A stretch of 64,000 nt of DNA from JAPOXR01 sp965199765 (GCA_965199765.1 CBDATC010000001.1:558001-622000), one strand, 5' to 3'; shown: positions 1 to 9,678, counted from the stretch's first letter. Notes: generated by a model not told the origin, from the letters alone. Numbers and translations are program-made.

Positions 1-1193
1 TCCAGGAATTCGTTAATTTCCCAAGCGAGGCGGTAGGGATGAATCGGCGTGCGGTCCGAGCGAAAAAGCGGCATGAGCTTTTCCAGCTTCTTCGATTCCA
101 TTTCTCGGAGACTCTGTATCCATTGGCGCCGCTGCTCCCTTGCATCTTTTTTCTCTCGGCCAGACGCCGCCTCGGTCACCGACGCCAGAATGGCTCCGGG
201 ATGACCGTTGATACCAAGAGAAATATCTCTGTTTTTGCCGACCGTTCGATAATCCAGATCAATCTGCACCAGTGTCGGCGCGGTGATGCGCCTGCCATAT
301 CCCATGCGGAAATCGAATGGCGTTCCGACGATCAGAATGACATCTGCATCCTTGAATGCGTCCGAGCGGGTTCTGTCGAAGTGATGCGGGTCGCCCTGCG
401 GCATCATCCCCCGCGCTGCGCCATTCATATAGGCCGGTATATCCAGAGCTCTGACGAATTCAATGCATTCTTGATGCGAGCGCGATGCCCAAACCTGCTG
501 ACCGAACAAAACCGCAGGCCGTTCTGCGGATACCAGCAGATCCGCCAATGTTTCAATATTGTCGGGGTCACCGATGGAACGTGACGAGCTCCGGTAACTG
601 CCCGCCTCCGGAATCCGCGCATTTGCAAGCGGAATTTCCGCATCAAGTATATCTCTTGGAATCTCAAGATAACTTGGTCCGTAAGCGCCGGCGAAACACT
701 CGCGCGCTGCCATAGAAATCATGTCTGCGACGCGTTCGGTTGAATAAACACCCGAAGCGAACTTGGTTATGGGGGTCATCATTTCAACATGGGGCAGGTC
801 CTGCAGCGAGCCCATCTTATGTTGGGTGAGCGATGACTGGCCGCCAATATGCAAAATCGGACTCTCCGAACGAAATGCGGTAGCGACCCCTGTAACCGCG
901 TTGGTGCAGCCGGGTCCGGCTGTGGTGACAACACAGCCGAGTCTGCCTGTCTGTCGAGCGTATCCATCCGCCGCATGAGCCGCAGTTTGCTCATGGCGGA
1001 CGTCGACGATACGGATACCTTCATCGATACAGCCGTCATAGATGTCGATAATGTGTCCGCCGCACAGTGTGAAAATGGTGTCGACACCTTCGTTTCTTAA
1101 GGCTTTGGCTACCAAGCGGCCGCCTGACACGACGCTCTCGTCGTCGCTCTTGCGGGCAAGAGTGTCGTGAGCTGTCGTTGAACTGATCTGCAT
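1..1193 (-). CDS. Thiamine diphosphate-dependent enzyme, acetolactate synthase-like (C-terminus outside window)
   Basis: About 397 residues are visible, reading leftward from the ATG at 1193 without a stop to the window edge, so the last third of a roughly 550-residue protein is missing. The N-terminal pyrimidine-binding domain carries the catalytic glutamate context RHEQTAAHAADGYAR, then TTAGPGCTN, as in acetolactate synthase, oxalyl-CoA decarboxylase and 2-hydroxyacyl-CoA lyase. The middle domain follows with VILIVGTPFDF. The ThDP-binding GDG motif would lie beyond the edge. An AGGAAG sequence sits just before the start. No regulatory subunit (IlvN) is adjacent, which argues against plain branched-chain synthesis. 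The family is clear; the substrate is not. Confidence 0.85.
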   Translation of the reverse strand, partial: MQISSTTAHDTLARKSDDESVVSGGRLVAKALRNEGVDTIFTLCGGHIIDIYDGCIDEGIRIVDVRHEQTAAHAADGYARQTGRLGCVVTTAGPGCTNAVTGVATAFRSESPILHIGGQSSLTQHKMGSLQDLPHVEMMTPITKFASGVYSTERVADMISMAARECFAGAYGPSYLEIPRDILDAEIPLANARIPEAGSYRSSSRSIGDPDNIETLADLLVSAERPAVLFGQQVWASRSHQECIEFVRALDIPAYMNGAARGMMPQGDPHHFDRTRSDAFKDADVILIVGTPFDFRMGYGRRITAPTLVQIDLDYRTVGKNRDISLGINGHPGAILASVTEAASGREKKDAREQRRQWIQSLREMESKKLEKLMPLFRSDRTPIHPYRLAWEINEFL

Positions 1194-1719
1194 GCTTCCT
1201 TTCCTAGATCTTTACGATTCTATCCAAGTGTTTCCGATTGCAGTCCCTAAACCGCAGCCTGTGTTCGCGTACCAGATTGCTTGCCAAGTCGGAATTTGGT
1301 TCCGACACTGCGGCAAAAACATTATTGCGATCTACTATGGAGCGGTTAGTGCGCTCGGTGTCTTGCCTCAAGCACTGCTGCAAACAAACTGCCGAACTTG
1401 CTCGGCACACCCCTTTCGTCTAAGTACCGAATAGCATCGGGACCGTTAACCTCGTTATCAAGTATCGCATTCTAAAGCAGATTACAGATATGCTCGTTGA
1501 AAGCTGGCACGACGATTATTGTATGCAGTTCAATGAACCTATCCAAATCTTGCCTTCTCTGCATCTGACCGGATATCAGCCCCAAATCACCCAACATGCG
1601 GTTGGGATACCACATACCAGCACAGCTTCCAACACAATTCACCAGCTCGGCAACGAATCTGCGGAGTTATAGCGGCTTCGATTGGCAGTTCTATTTTTGT
1701 AGTGCAGGTTTGCCGAATT
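1194..1719. other. Intergenic stretch, no gene recognised
   Basis: I see no convincing reading frame, RNA gene or repeat between the start of the thiamine-diphosphate enzyme and the transposase remnant. It should hold the leftward promoter of that enzyme, but I could not place -35 and -10 boxes with confidence. Confidence 0.5.
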
Positions 1720-1955
1720 GCGGTCGTATCGAGCCGCGCCGCAAAGCTGATCAGCTTCGGCATCAAACATCGTGTTCAGCGTCTCCTCAACCGCGCCTCT
1801 GACCATTTCACCTGAATGATCTCTGATCCTCGCTTCATTGATGCGAATTACTTCTCCCATCTGCTTGTCATCTTTCTTGTCCATTTTCGGTCCTCTCTGT
1901 CTGAAAGAAACCACCAGCAAAAGCAAATGTGCGAAAGATTTTATACGTTATCAGG
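1720..1955 (-). mobile_element. IS256-family transposase remnant (5' end only)
   Basis: Reading leftward from the ATG at 1884, the frame gives MDKKDDKQMGEV, then VRGAVEETLNTMF and DAEADQLCGAARY, the usual start of IS256-type mutator transposases. Similarity stops after about 55 residues and the frame runs into unrelated sequence, so the catalytic DDE core is gone. DNA similarity to the second copy at 12402-12555 continues upstream of the ATG to about 1955, which probably marks the old element end. No second inverted repeat or target duplication was found. It lies beside a broken methylase, so the insertion may have caused the damage there. Confidence 0.75.
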
Positions 1956-2235
1956 GATTTACGGATGGCGACGACGGATCGAGAACCGTTTTCGTAAAGA
2001 TCAGGGAGTTCCGGGCCGTCGCCACCCGCTGTGACAGGACGAAACCGAGCTTCCGGGCGACGTTTCTTCCGGCCAGCGCCGTGATCGCCGCGTGGTGAAT
2101 GTCAACGGGTCTTAATGATTCAAAGTCTAAAAAGAGCTCGTCGTAGAGGCTCTGCGTCTCGCCTTTCGCTTTGGCCACGTCCTTCCAGACCCTGGCAAGG
2201 GCACCGGCGTGAACCTCGTTCCATGACAGGCGCAC
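1951..2235 (-). pseudogene. Truncated MmeI-like DNA methyltransferase/restriction protein, N-terminal fragment
   Basis: The first 38 residues, beginning MRLSWNEVHAG and including AKGETQSLYDELF, resemble the opening of large MmeI-like proteins in which one chain carries nuclease and SAM-dependent methylase. Those proteins are usually 900 residues or more; here the frame ends after 94, and residues beyond about 40 do not resemble the family. No nuclease or NPPY methylase motif remains. It starts 12 bases after the mrr stop on the same strand, so it was probably the next gene of a restriction operon, now deleted and abutted by an IS256 stub. The assignment rests on a short match. Confidence 0.45.
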
Positions 2236-2247
2236 AGCTTACAACGC

Positions 2248-3150
2248 TTATTGATCGAAATAGTCTTCGTCGATCCGCTTGACCTCGAAACGGACGTGCG
2301 TACGCACGCCGATTCCATGCTTGACCAACAGGCGGGCAAGCTCCGCGCCGTCAATGAGAATGATCCGCTTCGGACTCCGCTTCACGTAATCCTGTGCGGC
2401 ACGGGTGAAGCTGGCGGTGTTGACGAACACACCCTTAGTCGTACCCGCGGCGTCGATCGCACCCGCGAAGTTGCGCAGGTCGCCTTCGCCCACAGAGTTG
2501 CCGTCTCCGTACCTCTTTGCCTGCACATAGACCTCGTCCAAGCCGAGCGCGTCTTCCCGGATCGTGCCGTCGATTCCTCCATCGCCCGAACGTCCAGTCA
2601 CCCGGCCCCTGTCGGCATCGCCGCCTCCGTAGCCCATGGCAATCAGTAAATCAACGACCGCACGCTCAAGAAACGCGGGGGCGGCATTGCGAACCCGGTC
2701 CAGCACCTCAGCTTCCAGAATGGTGCGCAATTCCTGAGCGGCGTTTTCCAAGGCTTCTTCGGGGGTGTCCACGACGACCGGCTGAGGATCAACAGGCAGG
2801 CGCTTGGCAGCTCGATCACGAGTGACATAGTCCGTGTGTTTTTGAAGATAGTGCAGGTCGACGCAGGACGGTCGCTTCGCGAGCAGCGTTCTGCCTTCCG
2901 ACGTCAAGCGGTAAACCGCGCGCCGTACCCATTCCGCGAGGCCAGCGCGCTTGAGATACCAAATGGTCCAGCCCACACGGTTCACGAATACCCGCTGCCC
3001 GCTGTTAGGCATCACCTCAGCAAGATCCCCGGGGGTGAGTCCCTGGGAAACGGCCACCCGGGCACGGACTTCCGCAATCGGGGTTGGGGAACCGTCGGCA
3101 AGCGCGTTGAGCACGGGCAGCATCAGCGACTGATAATCGGGAACCGGCAT
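2248..3150 (-). CDS. mrr: Mrr-type restriction endonuclease
   Basis: A 300-residue protein with the two Mrr domains. Residues 1-95 form the winged-helix Mrr N-terminal domain (PDYQSLMLPVLNAL, WTIWYLKRAGLAE). Residues 150-285 form the PD-(D/E)XK nuclease domain with GRSGDGGIDG (catalytic Asp 194) and VYVQAKRY (Gln-Ala-Lys at 210-212), followed by GVFVNTASFTRAAQDY. Mrr enzymes cut foreign or methylated DNA. All catalytic residues I can check are present, so it appears functional. It is followed by a truncated methylase-like frame and an IS remnant, which suggests the surviving piece of a defence locus. GC looks higher than in neighbours, consistent with acquisition by transfer. Confidence 0.9.
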   Translation of the reverse strand: MPVPDYQSLMLPVLNALADGSPTPIAEVRARVAVSQGLTPGDLAEVMPNSGQRVFVNRVGWTIWYLKRAGLAEWVRRAVYRLTSEGRTLLAKRPSCVDLHYLQKHTDYVTRDRAAKRLPVDPQPVVVDTPEEALENAAQELRTILEAEVLDRVRNAAPAFLERAVVDLLIAMGYGGGDADRGRVTGRSGDGGIDGTIREDALGLDEVYVQAKRYGDGNSVGEGDLRNFAGAIDAAGTTKGVFVNTASFTRAAQDYVKRSPKRIILIDGAELARLLVKHGIGVRTHVRFEVKRIDEDYFDQ

Positions 3151-3906
3151 CGACTACCGCCCTCCTACGCCGCCGATTGTCGCGGCGTCATCCGCTCGGC
3201 TGCCTCGCGGACCGCCACGATGGCACCCGACCCGACGGTCAGGCCACAACATCGGAATTCAGGATAGTCCATTCTGTAAAGGCGGATGGTGATGCTCGCC
3301 ATAACCTTGCCCTCCGTTCCCATACATAATCCATTTTATCCAAGGGACGATTGCTTTGCAATCATCACGCCAACGGCAAGGATGCAATATGCCGCTATCC
3401 GTACAGCCATCAACACACACTGCTTCGATGCTCCACCGGAAATTCGGCCAGGGGCTTCGACCGGCCGCGTGCTGCGGCAGATGTGCGGCTGGCTGCGCTG
3501 CGGTTTGAACGGTGTGCGGCAGTCCCTGAGGACGGCAGGTCGGGGACAGGGGGGTATCGACAGACGGGGAAGGTGGGCGATCCGCAGCGGGACGTTCGTC
3601 GAAATGGTGTCGTAGGTCAAGGGCGGCAGCACCGGTACCGGCGATGTGCAGGCGTTTAACGTCGCCCGGCAACAGGCTAGGGCGGACATCGGTAATTTTA
3701 CCTGTTCAATCTTCTGGACGGATAATTTGGATGAAGTCACTTCACATTGGCGTGTGGGTACTTAGAATGGCCTCCCGTATGGAATGTCGAAACGTTTTGA
3801 GATATTCTGCTCGCAGAAGTTGTTTGAACAAACACAAAGGAAAAGCTCCGCTCAACAGACCACGCACAGAAAGACGTGGAATTGAAACCAAAATCCGAGG
3901 CCGGCA
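3151..3906. other. Intergenic stretch of about 750 bases, no gene recognised
   Basis: Several overlapping frames of 100-140 codons exist on both strands between about 3260 and 3740, but they are rich in Arg, Pro and Ser, resemble nothing I know, and conflict with each other. The 3430-3640 part is GC-rich and could be decayed foreign DNA belonging to the Mrr island. The last 150 bases are AT-richer and probably hold the promoter of the NUDIX gene. Confidence 0.5.
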
Positions 3907-4377
3907 GTGGCACTATTCAAACAGGCAAAATTGGTAATTCCGTCCCGAAAGACAGATGTCAGGGCACAATTTGCAGCATTATGTTTTCGCTGGATCAAAA
4001 AACAGCGTGAATCACGGATTCTGCTGATCAGCTCACGCGATTCGGGCCGTTGGATTTTGCCAAAGGGCTGGCCAGTCAACGGCAGAACCCCAGCCCAGTC
4101 GGCTCTGCTCGAGTCATATGAGGAGGCCGGCGTTCAGGGTAAGGTCTACGATCAGTGCATGGGCCATTACTCCTATACAAAACTCATGGGTAATCGCAGA
4201 GCAGTTGCCTGCATTGTCGGTGTCTACCCAATTAAAGTTAAAAGCCTCCTAGAGAAATTTCCTGAACGCGGCGAGCGCAGACGCATCTGGCTTAGTCCAA
4301 AAGAAGCGGCGACGATGATCAGCGAACCGGCGCTAAAGCCGATGCTCCGTCAATTTGATCCCCGCAAACTGCGTTAA
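3907..4377 (+). CDS. NUDIX hydrolase
   Basis: A 156-residue protein. The segment WILPKGWPVNGRTPAQSALL followed by ESYEEAGV is the NUDIX box in the form usual for small alphaproteobacterial NUDIX proteins: the loop Gly, Lys and Trp and the metal-binding EExxG region are kept, while the early Glu and the Arg before the Glu of the strict consensus are replaced. Such enzymes hydrolyse nucleoside diphosphates linked to another group, often diphosphoinositol polyphosphates, dinucleoside polyphosphates or damaged nucleotides; the substrate cannot be read from sequence. The C-terminus carries RRIWLSPKEAATMI, a typical ending. It stands alone, with gaps of 750 and 1200 bases on either side. Confidence 0.85.
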   Translation: MALFKQAKLVIPSRKTDVRAQFAALCFRWIKKQRESRILLISSRDSGRWILPKGWPVNGRTPAQSALLESYEEAGVQGKVYDQCMGHYSYTKLMGNRRAVACIVGVYPIKVKSLLEKFPERGERRRIWLSPKEAATMISEPALKPMLRQFDPRKLR

Positions 4378-5580
4378 GCCGCAACGGTAACGATCCAGCA
4401 TAAGTCGTCTGCTCATTCGCTTTCATGCGGTCTCATGAAATCATGATATTGGCCAACATGATAACTTAAATTGGGGTAACAATTATGCATGGTGGCATAC
4501 GGACTACGAGCGATTCCACTACTCTTTGTTTCTATTGTGAACAAGGGATTGAGTGGTCTGTTGGAGTGCTTGAAGGCGTTCCATAACGTTTCGATGGTTC
4601 TTCCTCTTTCCTCTGGCCGCTGTATATTTCGTTTCAAGCATAGGATCGCGGTCGATTCCCGCTGAGCCCGCCGGATTAGAATCCCGGCCTTTTGGACCAG
4701 CTGCCTCTTGGCTCCGGCGGCGGCTCTAGGGTAACGTCATCGGGTAAAAAACCGAGCCCCGGATGGAGCGGCTCGCTATGCCGTGGATATCATCCGATTC
4801 CAAACCCGGTGTCAGATCTCGCAGGACATCGTCCGGACACGGCGGCACGGCGGCAAATTAGCGGAATCTCACCGCCTCGGAAAGGATTGCAGGCCAATGC
4901 TTCTTTATCCGCCAGTTCGCCGTCTTGTAGCCCGCACCTTCATGCTTCTCTCCGTTCACAAACGTTTCAGCGAGAACCGGCGTTGCGTCCCAGCTCCGTC
5001 GTCAGAGCCACAACCTGTGAAGTTAGATTCCCCACCCTCACCCAACGAAACATCAGTTTTCAGCTGTTCCGCAGCACCAGCTTCAGCCGGGCTTCGTGCC
5101 CGCGTTGGATCCATCCGGTTCATTGGTCACGAGAAGCAAGAGCACCGGGAAGGTCGGACATCCGATCAACCGAGGGGACAGCAGGTGTGAAAATGCTTGT
5201 ACCGGTCCGACGAAAAAGGCAAGTTTCTCAAGAAGCTGCCCTGCCCGCCTTCAACAAATAATAATCGCATAGCGCGAATATCAATGCTGCCAGCAGTTCA
5301 CTTATCAACCACAAGTAACAAACACCCGGCAAGGTCTATTCGCTCCTTGGCTCGCTATTCACCCATAGTGAATCAATCCTCATGTGAAAGCACCTTAAGC
5401 ATTTGAATGGCAAGATTGACATTGGACAGCGCATCCAAATTTGGCAGACGGCCGAAACCCCTGATCAAAACAAGAACTTGCCACTTGGCGATCTTCGGTT
5501 AGGGTTCCCTCGGAAACACGTCAAGACTGCTCTGACAGCAAGGGTTGAAATCCTTTGCAATTGCCCCATAAAATGAACCT
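4378..5580. other. Intergenic stretch of 1.2 kb with one dispersed repeat
   Basis: No frame here looks like a protein. Near 4650-4672 a short T-arm-like sequence was noticed but no tRNA can be folded around it. A small GC-rich hairpin occurs around 4753-4775 without a T run. The only clear element is the 56-base repeat at 5062-5117, which recurs inverted at 17944-17999. The rest may be decayed coding sequence. The final 60 bases should hold the promoter of the DUF1178 gene. Confidence 0.5.
5062..5117 (+). repeat. 56-base dispersed repeat, copy 1
   Basis: This segment matches the complement of 17944-17999 at 49 of 56 positions with no gaps. Both copies contain the small hairpin CGGGC-loop-GCCCG, and most differences fall in the loop or at the flanks. 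Both copies lie in non-coding DNA. Size and structure fit a small palindromic intergenic element of the RIME or REP type rather than an insertion-sequence end. Confidence 0.7.
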
Positions 5581-6027
5581 ATGATCAAATTCTCCCTGCG
5601 ATGCGCCAATGGCCACAATTATGAAAGCTGGTTCCAGTCAAACGAAGCTTTCGATTCACTCAATGCGGCTACTATGCTGTCTTGCCCCATTTGCGGATCC
5701 ACCGAAGTTGACAAGAGCATGATGACGCCGCAGGTTCATGCTTCAGGAAGTTCAACTGCTCCCGCTGAACATGAACCGCAAAAGCCGGATCTGTCCAAAC
5801 CAGCGACACGAGAAGAAGCGGCATTGCTCGCGATGCGCCGGTTTATAGAAAAAAATAGCGAGAATGTCGGCAGAAAATTCCCTGAGAAAGCTCGCGCGAT
5901 GCACGAAGGCGATATTCCAAAGCGTTCGATTTTCGGTGAAGCTAATCTGATAGAAACCATGGAATTGCTTGAAGACGGCATTCCGGTTTCTCCGTTGCCA
6001 TGGTCAGACAACCGAAAAACCAACTGA
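5581..6027 (+). CDS. DUF1178 family protein (putative zinc-ribbon)
   Basis: A 148-residue protein starting MIKFSLRCANGHNYESWF. The CxxGH element near residues 8-12 and the CPICGS element near residues 35-40 form a likely zinc-binding ribbon, typical of DUF1178. The C-terminal half contains GRKFPEKARAMHEGD and ends with a PLP-W motif, also family hallmarks. The molecular role of DUF1178 is unknown; it is common in Alpha- and Betaproteobacteria. The next gene, lysC, is 112 bases downstream on the same strand and may be read with it. Confidence 0.9.
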   Translation: MIKFSLRCANGHNYESWFQSNEAFDSLNAATMLSCPICGSTEVDKSMMTPQVHASGSSTAPAEHEPQKPDLSKPATREEAALLAMRRFIEKNSENVGRKFPEKARAMHEGDIPKRSIFGEANLIETMELLEDGIPVSPLPWSDNRKTN

Positions 6028-6139
6028 CCTGCCGCTTTCGGATCAATTGGGGTGATGCATAGTCTATTCTATACCTTCGGGATTGCAGGTGCGAATTATA
6101 AACCTGTGCCCGACTGAACAACATTAAAGGCTGTCAGCT

Positions 6140-7366
6140 GTGTCACTTATTGTCATGAAATTCGGCGGCACGTCGGTTGCAGATGTCAATCTTATCAAAA
6201 GCGCCGCAAAAAAAATCAAAACAGAAGTCGATGCCGGACATAATGCAATTGCGATCGTATCGGCTATGGCGGGCCGCACAAACAGCCTCATTGAATCTGT
6301 CACATCGTTTTCCCCATTCTTCGATGCAAGAGAATACGACGCGGTTGTTGCAAGCGGTGAAATCGAAACTGCTGGGCTTTTGGCGCTAGCCTTGCAACAG
6401 CTGGGAGTTCCCGCACGAAGCTGGCAAGGATGGCAAGTCCCGGTGAAAACCGATTCGGCGCACAGTGTCGCGCGCGTGCAGTCAATTGACACCACCGCGC
6501 TGACAGCGAAATTTGCAGAAGGAATGAAAGCCGCGGTCATCGCCGGGTTTCAGGGGATCACGGAAGAGGAGCGCGTTTCGACACTTGGACGCGGCGGCTC
6601 GGATACCAGTGCGGTCGCATTCGCGGCAGCATTCCGCGCCAAACGCTGCGATATCTACACCGATGTCGAAGGTGTCTATACCGCCGACCCGAGACTGGTT
6701 GCCAAGGCAAGGAAAATTGAGCGGATCTCTTATGAAGAAATGCTGGAGCTGGCGTCGCTCGGCGCGAAGGTCCTTCAGACCCGCTCAGTGGAATTAGCGA
6801 TGCGCTTTAAGGTTCCGCTTTATGTGCGATCCAGCTTTACAGCCGCATCTGGAACGATTGTGTGTGACGAGGATGAAATCATGGAAGCTAAAACTGTTTC
6901 CGGCATTGCCCACTCCCGCGACGAAGCCAAAGTAACCATTCGCTCGGTCAAAGACCGCCCAGGCGTCGCCGCCTCCGTTTTCGGCAATCTCGCTGAAGCT
7001 TCTGTGAATGTGGACATGATAATCCAGAACATTTCAGAAGGCGGACAGACAGACATCACGTTTTCCTGTCCAGTGGACGAATTGCAACGGGCTGAAGCCA
7101 AATTAATGGAACTTCGAGAAACCGGCGGCATAGAATTCCGGTCCCTTGCCTACGATTCCGATGTCTGCAAATTGTCGGTTGTGGGAATCGGAATGCGATC
7201 ACAGTCAGGCGTTGCAGCCAAAATGTTTGAAGCCCTTGCTGCATACAACATCAACATCCAAGCCATCGCCACTTCTGAAATCAAAATCTCGGTTTTGATT
7301 GCCCGCCGATTCATGGAGCTCGGGGTTCAAGCATTGCACGAAGCCTACGAGCTGCAGGATGATTGA
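6140..7366 (+). CDS. lysC: Aspartate kinase
   Basis: A 408-residue aspartokinase, starting at GTG. It phosphorylates aspartate, the first step towards lysine, threonine, methionine and diaminopimelate. The amino-acid kinase domain opens with VMKFGGTSVAD (residues 5-15) and contains STLGRGGSDTSAVA (148-161) and IYTDVEGVYTADPR. Two ACT domains occupy roughly 265-408, including VKDRPGVAASVFG and VVGIGMRSQSGVAAKMF, the sites of feedback inhibition by lysine or threonine. Length is normal for the monofunctional class. ptsP starts two bases after its stop, so the two are almost certainly cotranscribed; lysC-ptsP pairs are common in alphaproteobacteria. Confidence 0.97.
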   Translation: MSLIVMKFGGTSVADVNLIKSAAKKIKTEVDAGHNAIAIVSAMAGRTNSLIESVTSFSPFFDAREYDAVVASGEIETAGLLALALQQLGVPARSWQGWQVPVKTDSAHSVARVQSIDTTALTAKFAEGMKAAVIAGFQGITEEERVSTLGRGGSDTSAVAFAAAFRAKRCDIYTDVEGVYTADPRLVAKARKIERISYEEMLELASLGAKVLQTRSVELAMRFKVPLYVRSSFTAASGTIVCDEDEIMEAKTVSGIAHSRDEAKVTIRSVKDRPGVAASVFGNLAEASVNVDMIIQNISEGGQTDITFSCPVDELQRAEAKLMELRETGGIEFRSLAYDSDVCKLSVVGIGMRSQSGVAAKMFEALAAYNINIQAIATSEIKISVLIARRFMELGVQALHEAYELQDD

Positions 7367-7368
7367 TA

Positions 7369-9678
7369 ATGAAAAGCCCAAATCAAGGGGAAATTTCTCA
7401 TAAAGCGACCGTGGAGCTTCTGCAACGCTTGCAGGGTATTCTGAGCGAGTTTGACGATGGGCAAACTCGACTTGACAATATGGTTATCGAAATTGCCAAA
7501 GCGTTAGAATCTGACGTGTGCTCGATTTATTTAATGCGGGATACGAGCACCCTTGAGTTATGCGCGACAACCGGCTTTCGCTTAGACGCGATCCATGTGG
7601 CTCAAATGCGTCTCGGCGAGGGATTGGTTGGCCAGATCGCGCAAGATCGTCGGATTATCAATGCCGCGAACGCGAGCAAAGTCCCGGGCTTTCGGTATAT
7701 TCCGGAAACCGGAGAAGAAATCTTCACATCGTTTCTTGGCGTGCCGTTGTTACAGCAAGGCGAGCCGCGCGGTGTTCTCGTGGTCCGCTCGAAAGAATCC
7801 CGAAAGTACTCTGCCTCAGCCGTCGAATCCCTTCAGATTGTCACAGCCGCACTGTCTGATATGGCTGAGCTCGGTAAATTCGCGAGTCCAGGACACTCCT
7901 TCACAACACCCCACACTTACGCAGCTAATTTCAGAGGAACCGTTGGACAAGAAGGAATAGCCGAAGGGCGGGTTTTGCTGCACGAACCCCGCGTCTTGGT
8001 TTCAAATCCTGTTGCTGAAGATCCAGAGAAAGAAATACAGCGGCTGCGGGCGGCTTTGAGTGAACTGCAAAGCACTATCGATCGGTTCGCCGATATTGCA
8101 CAGCAGGAATCAAAAGATGAAAATTGGGAGATTTTCACCGCGTACCAGATGTTCGCACGGTCGAGAGGCTGGGTTAGCCGCCTTGAAGACAATATTCTCA
8201 GCGGACTTTCGGCAGAAGCCTCAGTCGAAAAAGAACAATCTAAAGCGCGGGCCAAAATGCGGAAAGCCGAACCTTTCATCGCCGAGCGGCTGCACGATCT
8301 TGATGATTTGGCAAACCGGCTTCTGCGAATACTAACCGGGCAGGACAAGTCTGGCACGGAAATTCCATCCGACCCCATTCTGGTAGCGAGAAACATCGGG
8401 GCCGCCGAATTGTTTGAATACGGCCGCCAACTGAAAGGCATCGTGTTGGAAGAAGGATCGTTCGGGTCGCATGCATCCATCATCGCCCGATCAATGGGAA
8501 TTCCACTTCTTTTGCAGGTCAAAGGATTGGTGAATGAGGCGTTGCACGGCGACCCGATATTTGTGGATAGCGAGGGCAAGACCGGACAGGTTTATCTTCG
8601 GCCGGATGAAAACATGGCCGCCGAACTGCACAATAAATTCACACTGCGCCAGCAAACGCAGAAATTCTACACCAATCTGCGGGACCTGCCGGCGCAAACG
8701 CGCGATAAGGTGATGATCAGTCTGCATATGAATGCAGGCGTGACATCCGACCTGCCCAGTCTGGTGATGTCAGGCGCCGAAGGTGTCGGACTCTACAGAA
8801 CCGAACTGCAATTCCTGTCTTCTCGGTCAGTGCCGAAACGCCAAATGCTGGTTGACCAATATTCGCACGTACTGGACTCTGCCAAGGGACGGCCGGTTTG
8901 TTTTCGGACAGTCGATATCGGCTCCGATAAGATCCTGCCCTACGCCAAACAGCATACGCGGGAAGCCAACCCCGCGATGGGCTGGCGAGCGATCCGCATC
9001 AGCCTTGATCGACATGGTTTGTTCAAAATGCAGCTGCAAGCTTTGATACGCGGTTCCAAAGGACGGCCTATAAGCGTCATGTTTCCCATGATCGCTGAAG
9101 CTGATGAGTTTTTTCAAGCCAAGGAATTTTTTCTCAACACCATAGCGGCTGACCGCAGTAAAGGTTACAAAATCCCCAGCGAAATTCAGATCGGGGCAGT
9201 GCTTGAAACGCCGTCTCTAGCCTTTGCTCCGGACGGCTTTTTCCAAGAAGCGGACTTCATTTCGATCGGCGGGAACGACCTTCAGCAATTCTTCTTCGCA
9301 GCTGACCGCACCAACGAACGGGTTCGCAGCCGCTACAGCACATTGAGCGTCAGTTATTTGAGCTTAATAGAACACATCACCGCAAGATGCGATGCCTTCA
9401 ACCGGCCTGTCAGCTATTGTGGAGAAGCGGCGGGCATACCGCTTGAGGCTGTTTGTCTTGCTGCAGCGGGTGTGCAAAAACTCTCGATGCGTGCATTTTC
9501 AATTGGACGGGTTAAGCATTTGCTGAGACAATCCGACTTATCGGAAGTGCGCGCCGCGATTCATCAAGCAAGAAACGATTCGCTGACCAGTGCGCGCGAC
9601 TACGTGTTTGAGCTGCTGGAGCCCCATCTCAACCCGGACCGTCAGGAAAATCAGGCGGTTTCCGCACCCGGCCCTTGA
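7369..9678 (+). CDS. ptsP: Phosphoenolpyruvate-protein phosphotransferase of the nitrogen PTS (EI-Ntr)
   Basis: I take the ATG at 7369, two bases after the lysC stop, giving 769 residues; a TTG six bases earlier overlaps lysC and is less likely. Residues 18-160 form a GAF domain, as in EI-Ntr, which senses glutamine or 2-oxoglutarate. The enzyme I part follows: the phosphorylated histidine lies in SFGSHASIIARSMGIP (His 368), then GVGLYRTELQFL, the TIM barrel with SIGGNDLQQFF, and the C-terminal SYCGEAAG loop. EI-Ntr takes phosphate from PEP and passes it to NPr and EIIA-Ntr, coupling nitrogen status to metabolism and K+ handling. The last 50 bases overlap the convergent acetyltransferase gene. 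Confidence 0.96.
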   Translation: MKSPNQGEISHKATVELLQRLQGILSEFDDGQTRLDNMVIEIAKALESDVCSIYLMRDTSTLELCATTGFRLDAIHVAQMRLGEGLVGQIAQDRRIINAANASKVPGFRYIPETGEEIFTSFLGVPLLQQGEPRGVLVVRSKESRKYSASAVESLQIVTAALSDMAELGKFASPGHSFTTPHTYAANFRGTVGQEGIAEGRVLLHEPRVLVSNPVAEDPEKEIQRLRAALSELQSTIDRFADIAQQESKDENWEIFTAYQMFARSRGWVSRLEDNILSGLSAEASVEKEQSKARAKMRKAEPFIAERLHDLDDLANRLLRILTGQDKSGTEIPSDPILVARNIGAAELFEYGRQLKGIVLEEGSFGSHASIIARSMGIPLLLQVKGLVNEALHGDPIFVDSEGKTGQVYLRPDENMAAELHNKFTLRQQTQKFYTNLRDLPAQTRDKVMISLHMNAGVTSDLPSLVMSGAEGVGLYRTELQFLSSRSVPKRQMLVDQYSHVLDSAKGRPVCFRTVDIGSDKILPYAKQHTREANPAMGWRAIRISLDRHGLFKMQLQALIRGSKGRPISVMFPMIAEADEFFQAKEFFLNTIAADRSKGYKIPSEIQIGAVLETPSLAFAPDGFFQEADFISIGGNDLQQFFFAADRTNERVRSRYSTLSVSYLSLIEHITARCDAFNRPVSYCGEAAGIPLEAVCLAAAGVQKLSMRAFSIGRVKHLLRQSDLSEVRAAIHQARNDSLTSARDYVFELLEPHLNPDRQENQAVSAPGP

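Noticed and set aside
412..430. Possible frameshift in the thiamine-diphosphate enzyme near 410
   Set aside because: A careful re-read shows five consecutive G on the coding strand and a continuous frame; the apparent break was a counting slip.
3259..3740. Overlapping frames of 100-140 codons on both strands
   Set aside because: They compete with each other, have skewed Arg/Pro/Ser composition and no recognisable motif.
4640..4680. T-arm-like sequence GGTCGATTCCC suggesting a tRNA 3' end or attachment site
   Set aside because: The T loop lacks one conserved base, and no acceptor, D or anticodon arm can be folded upstream.
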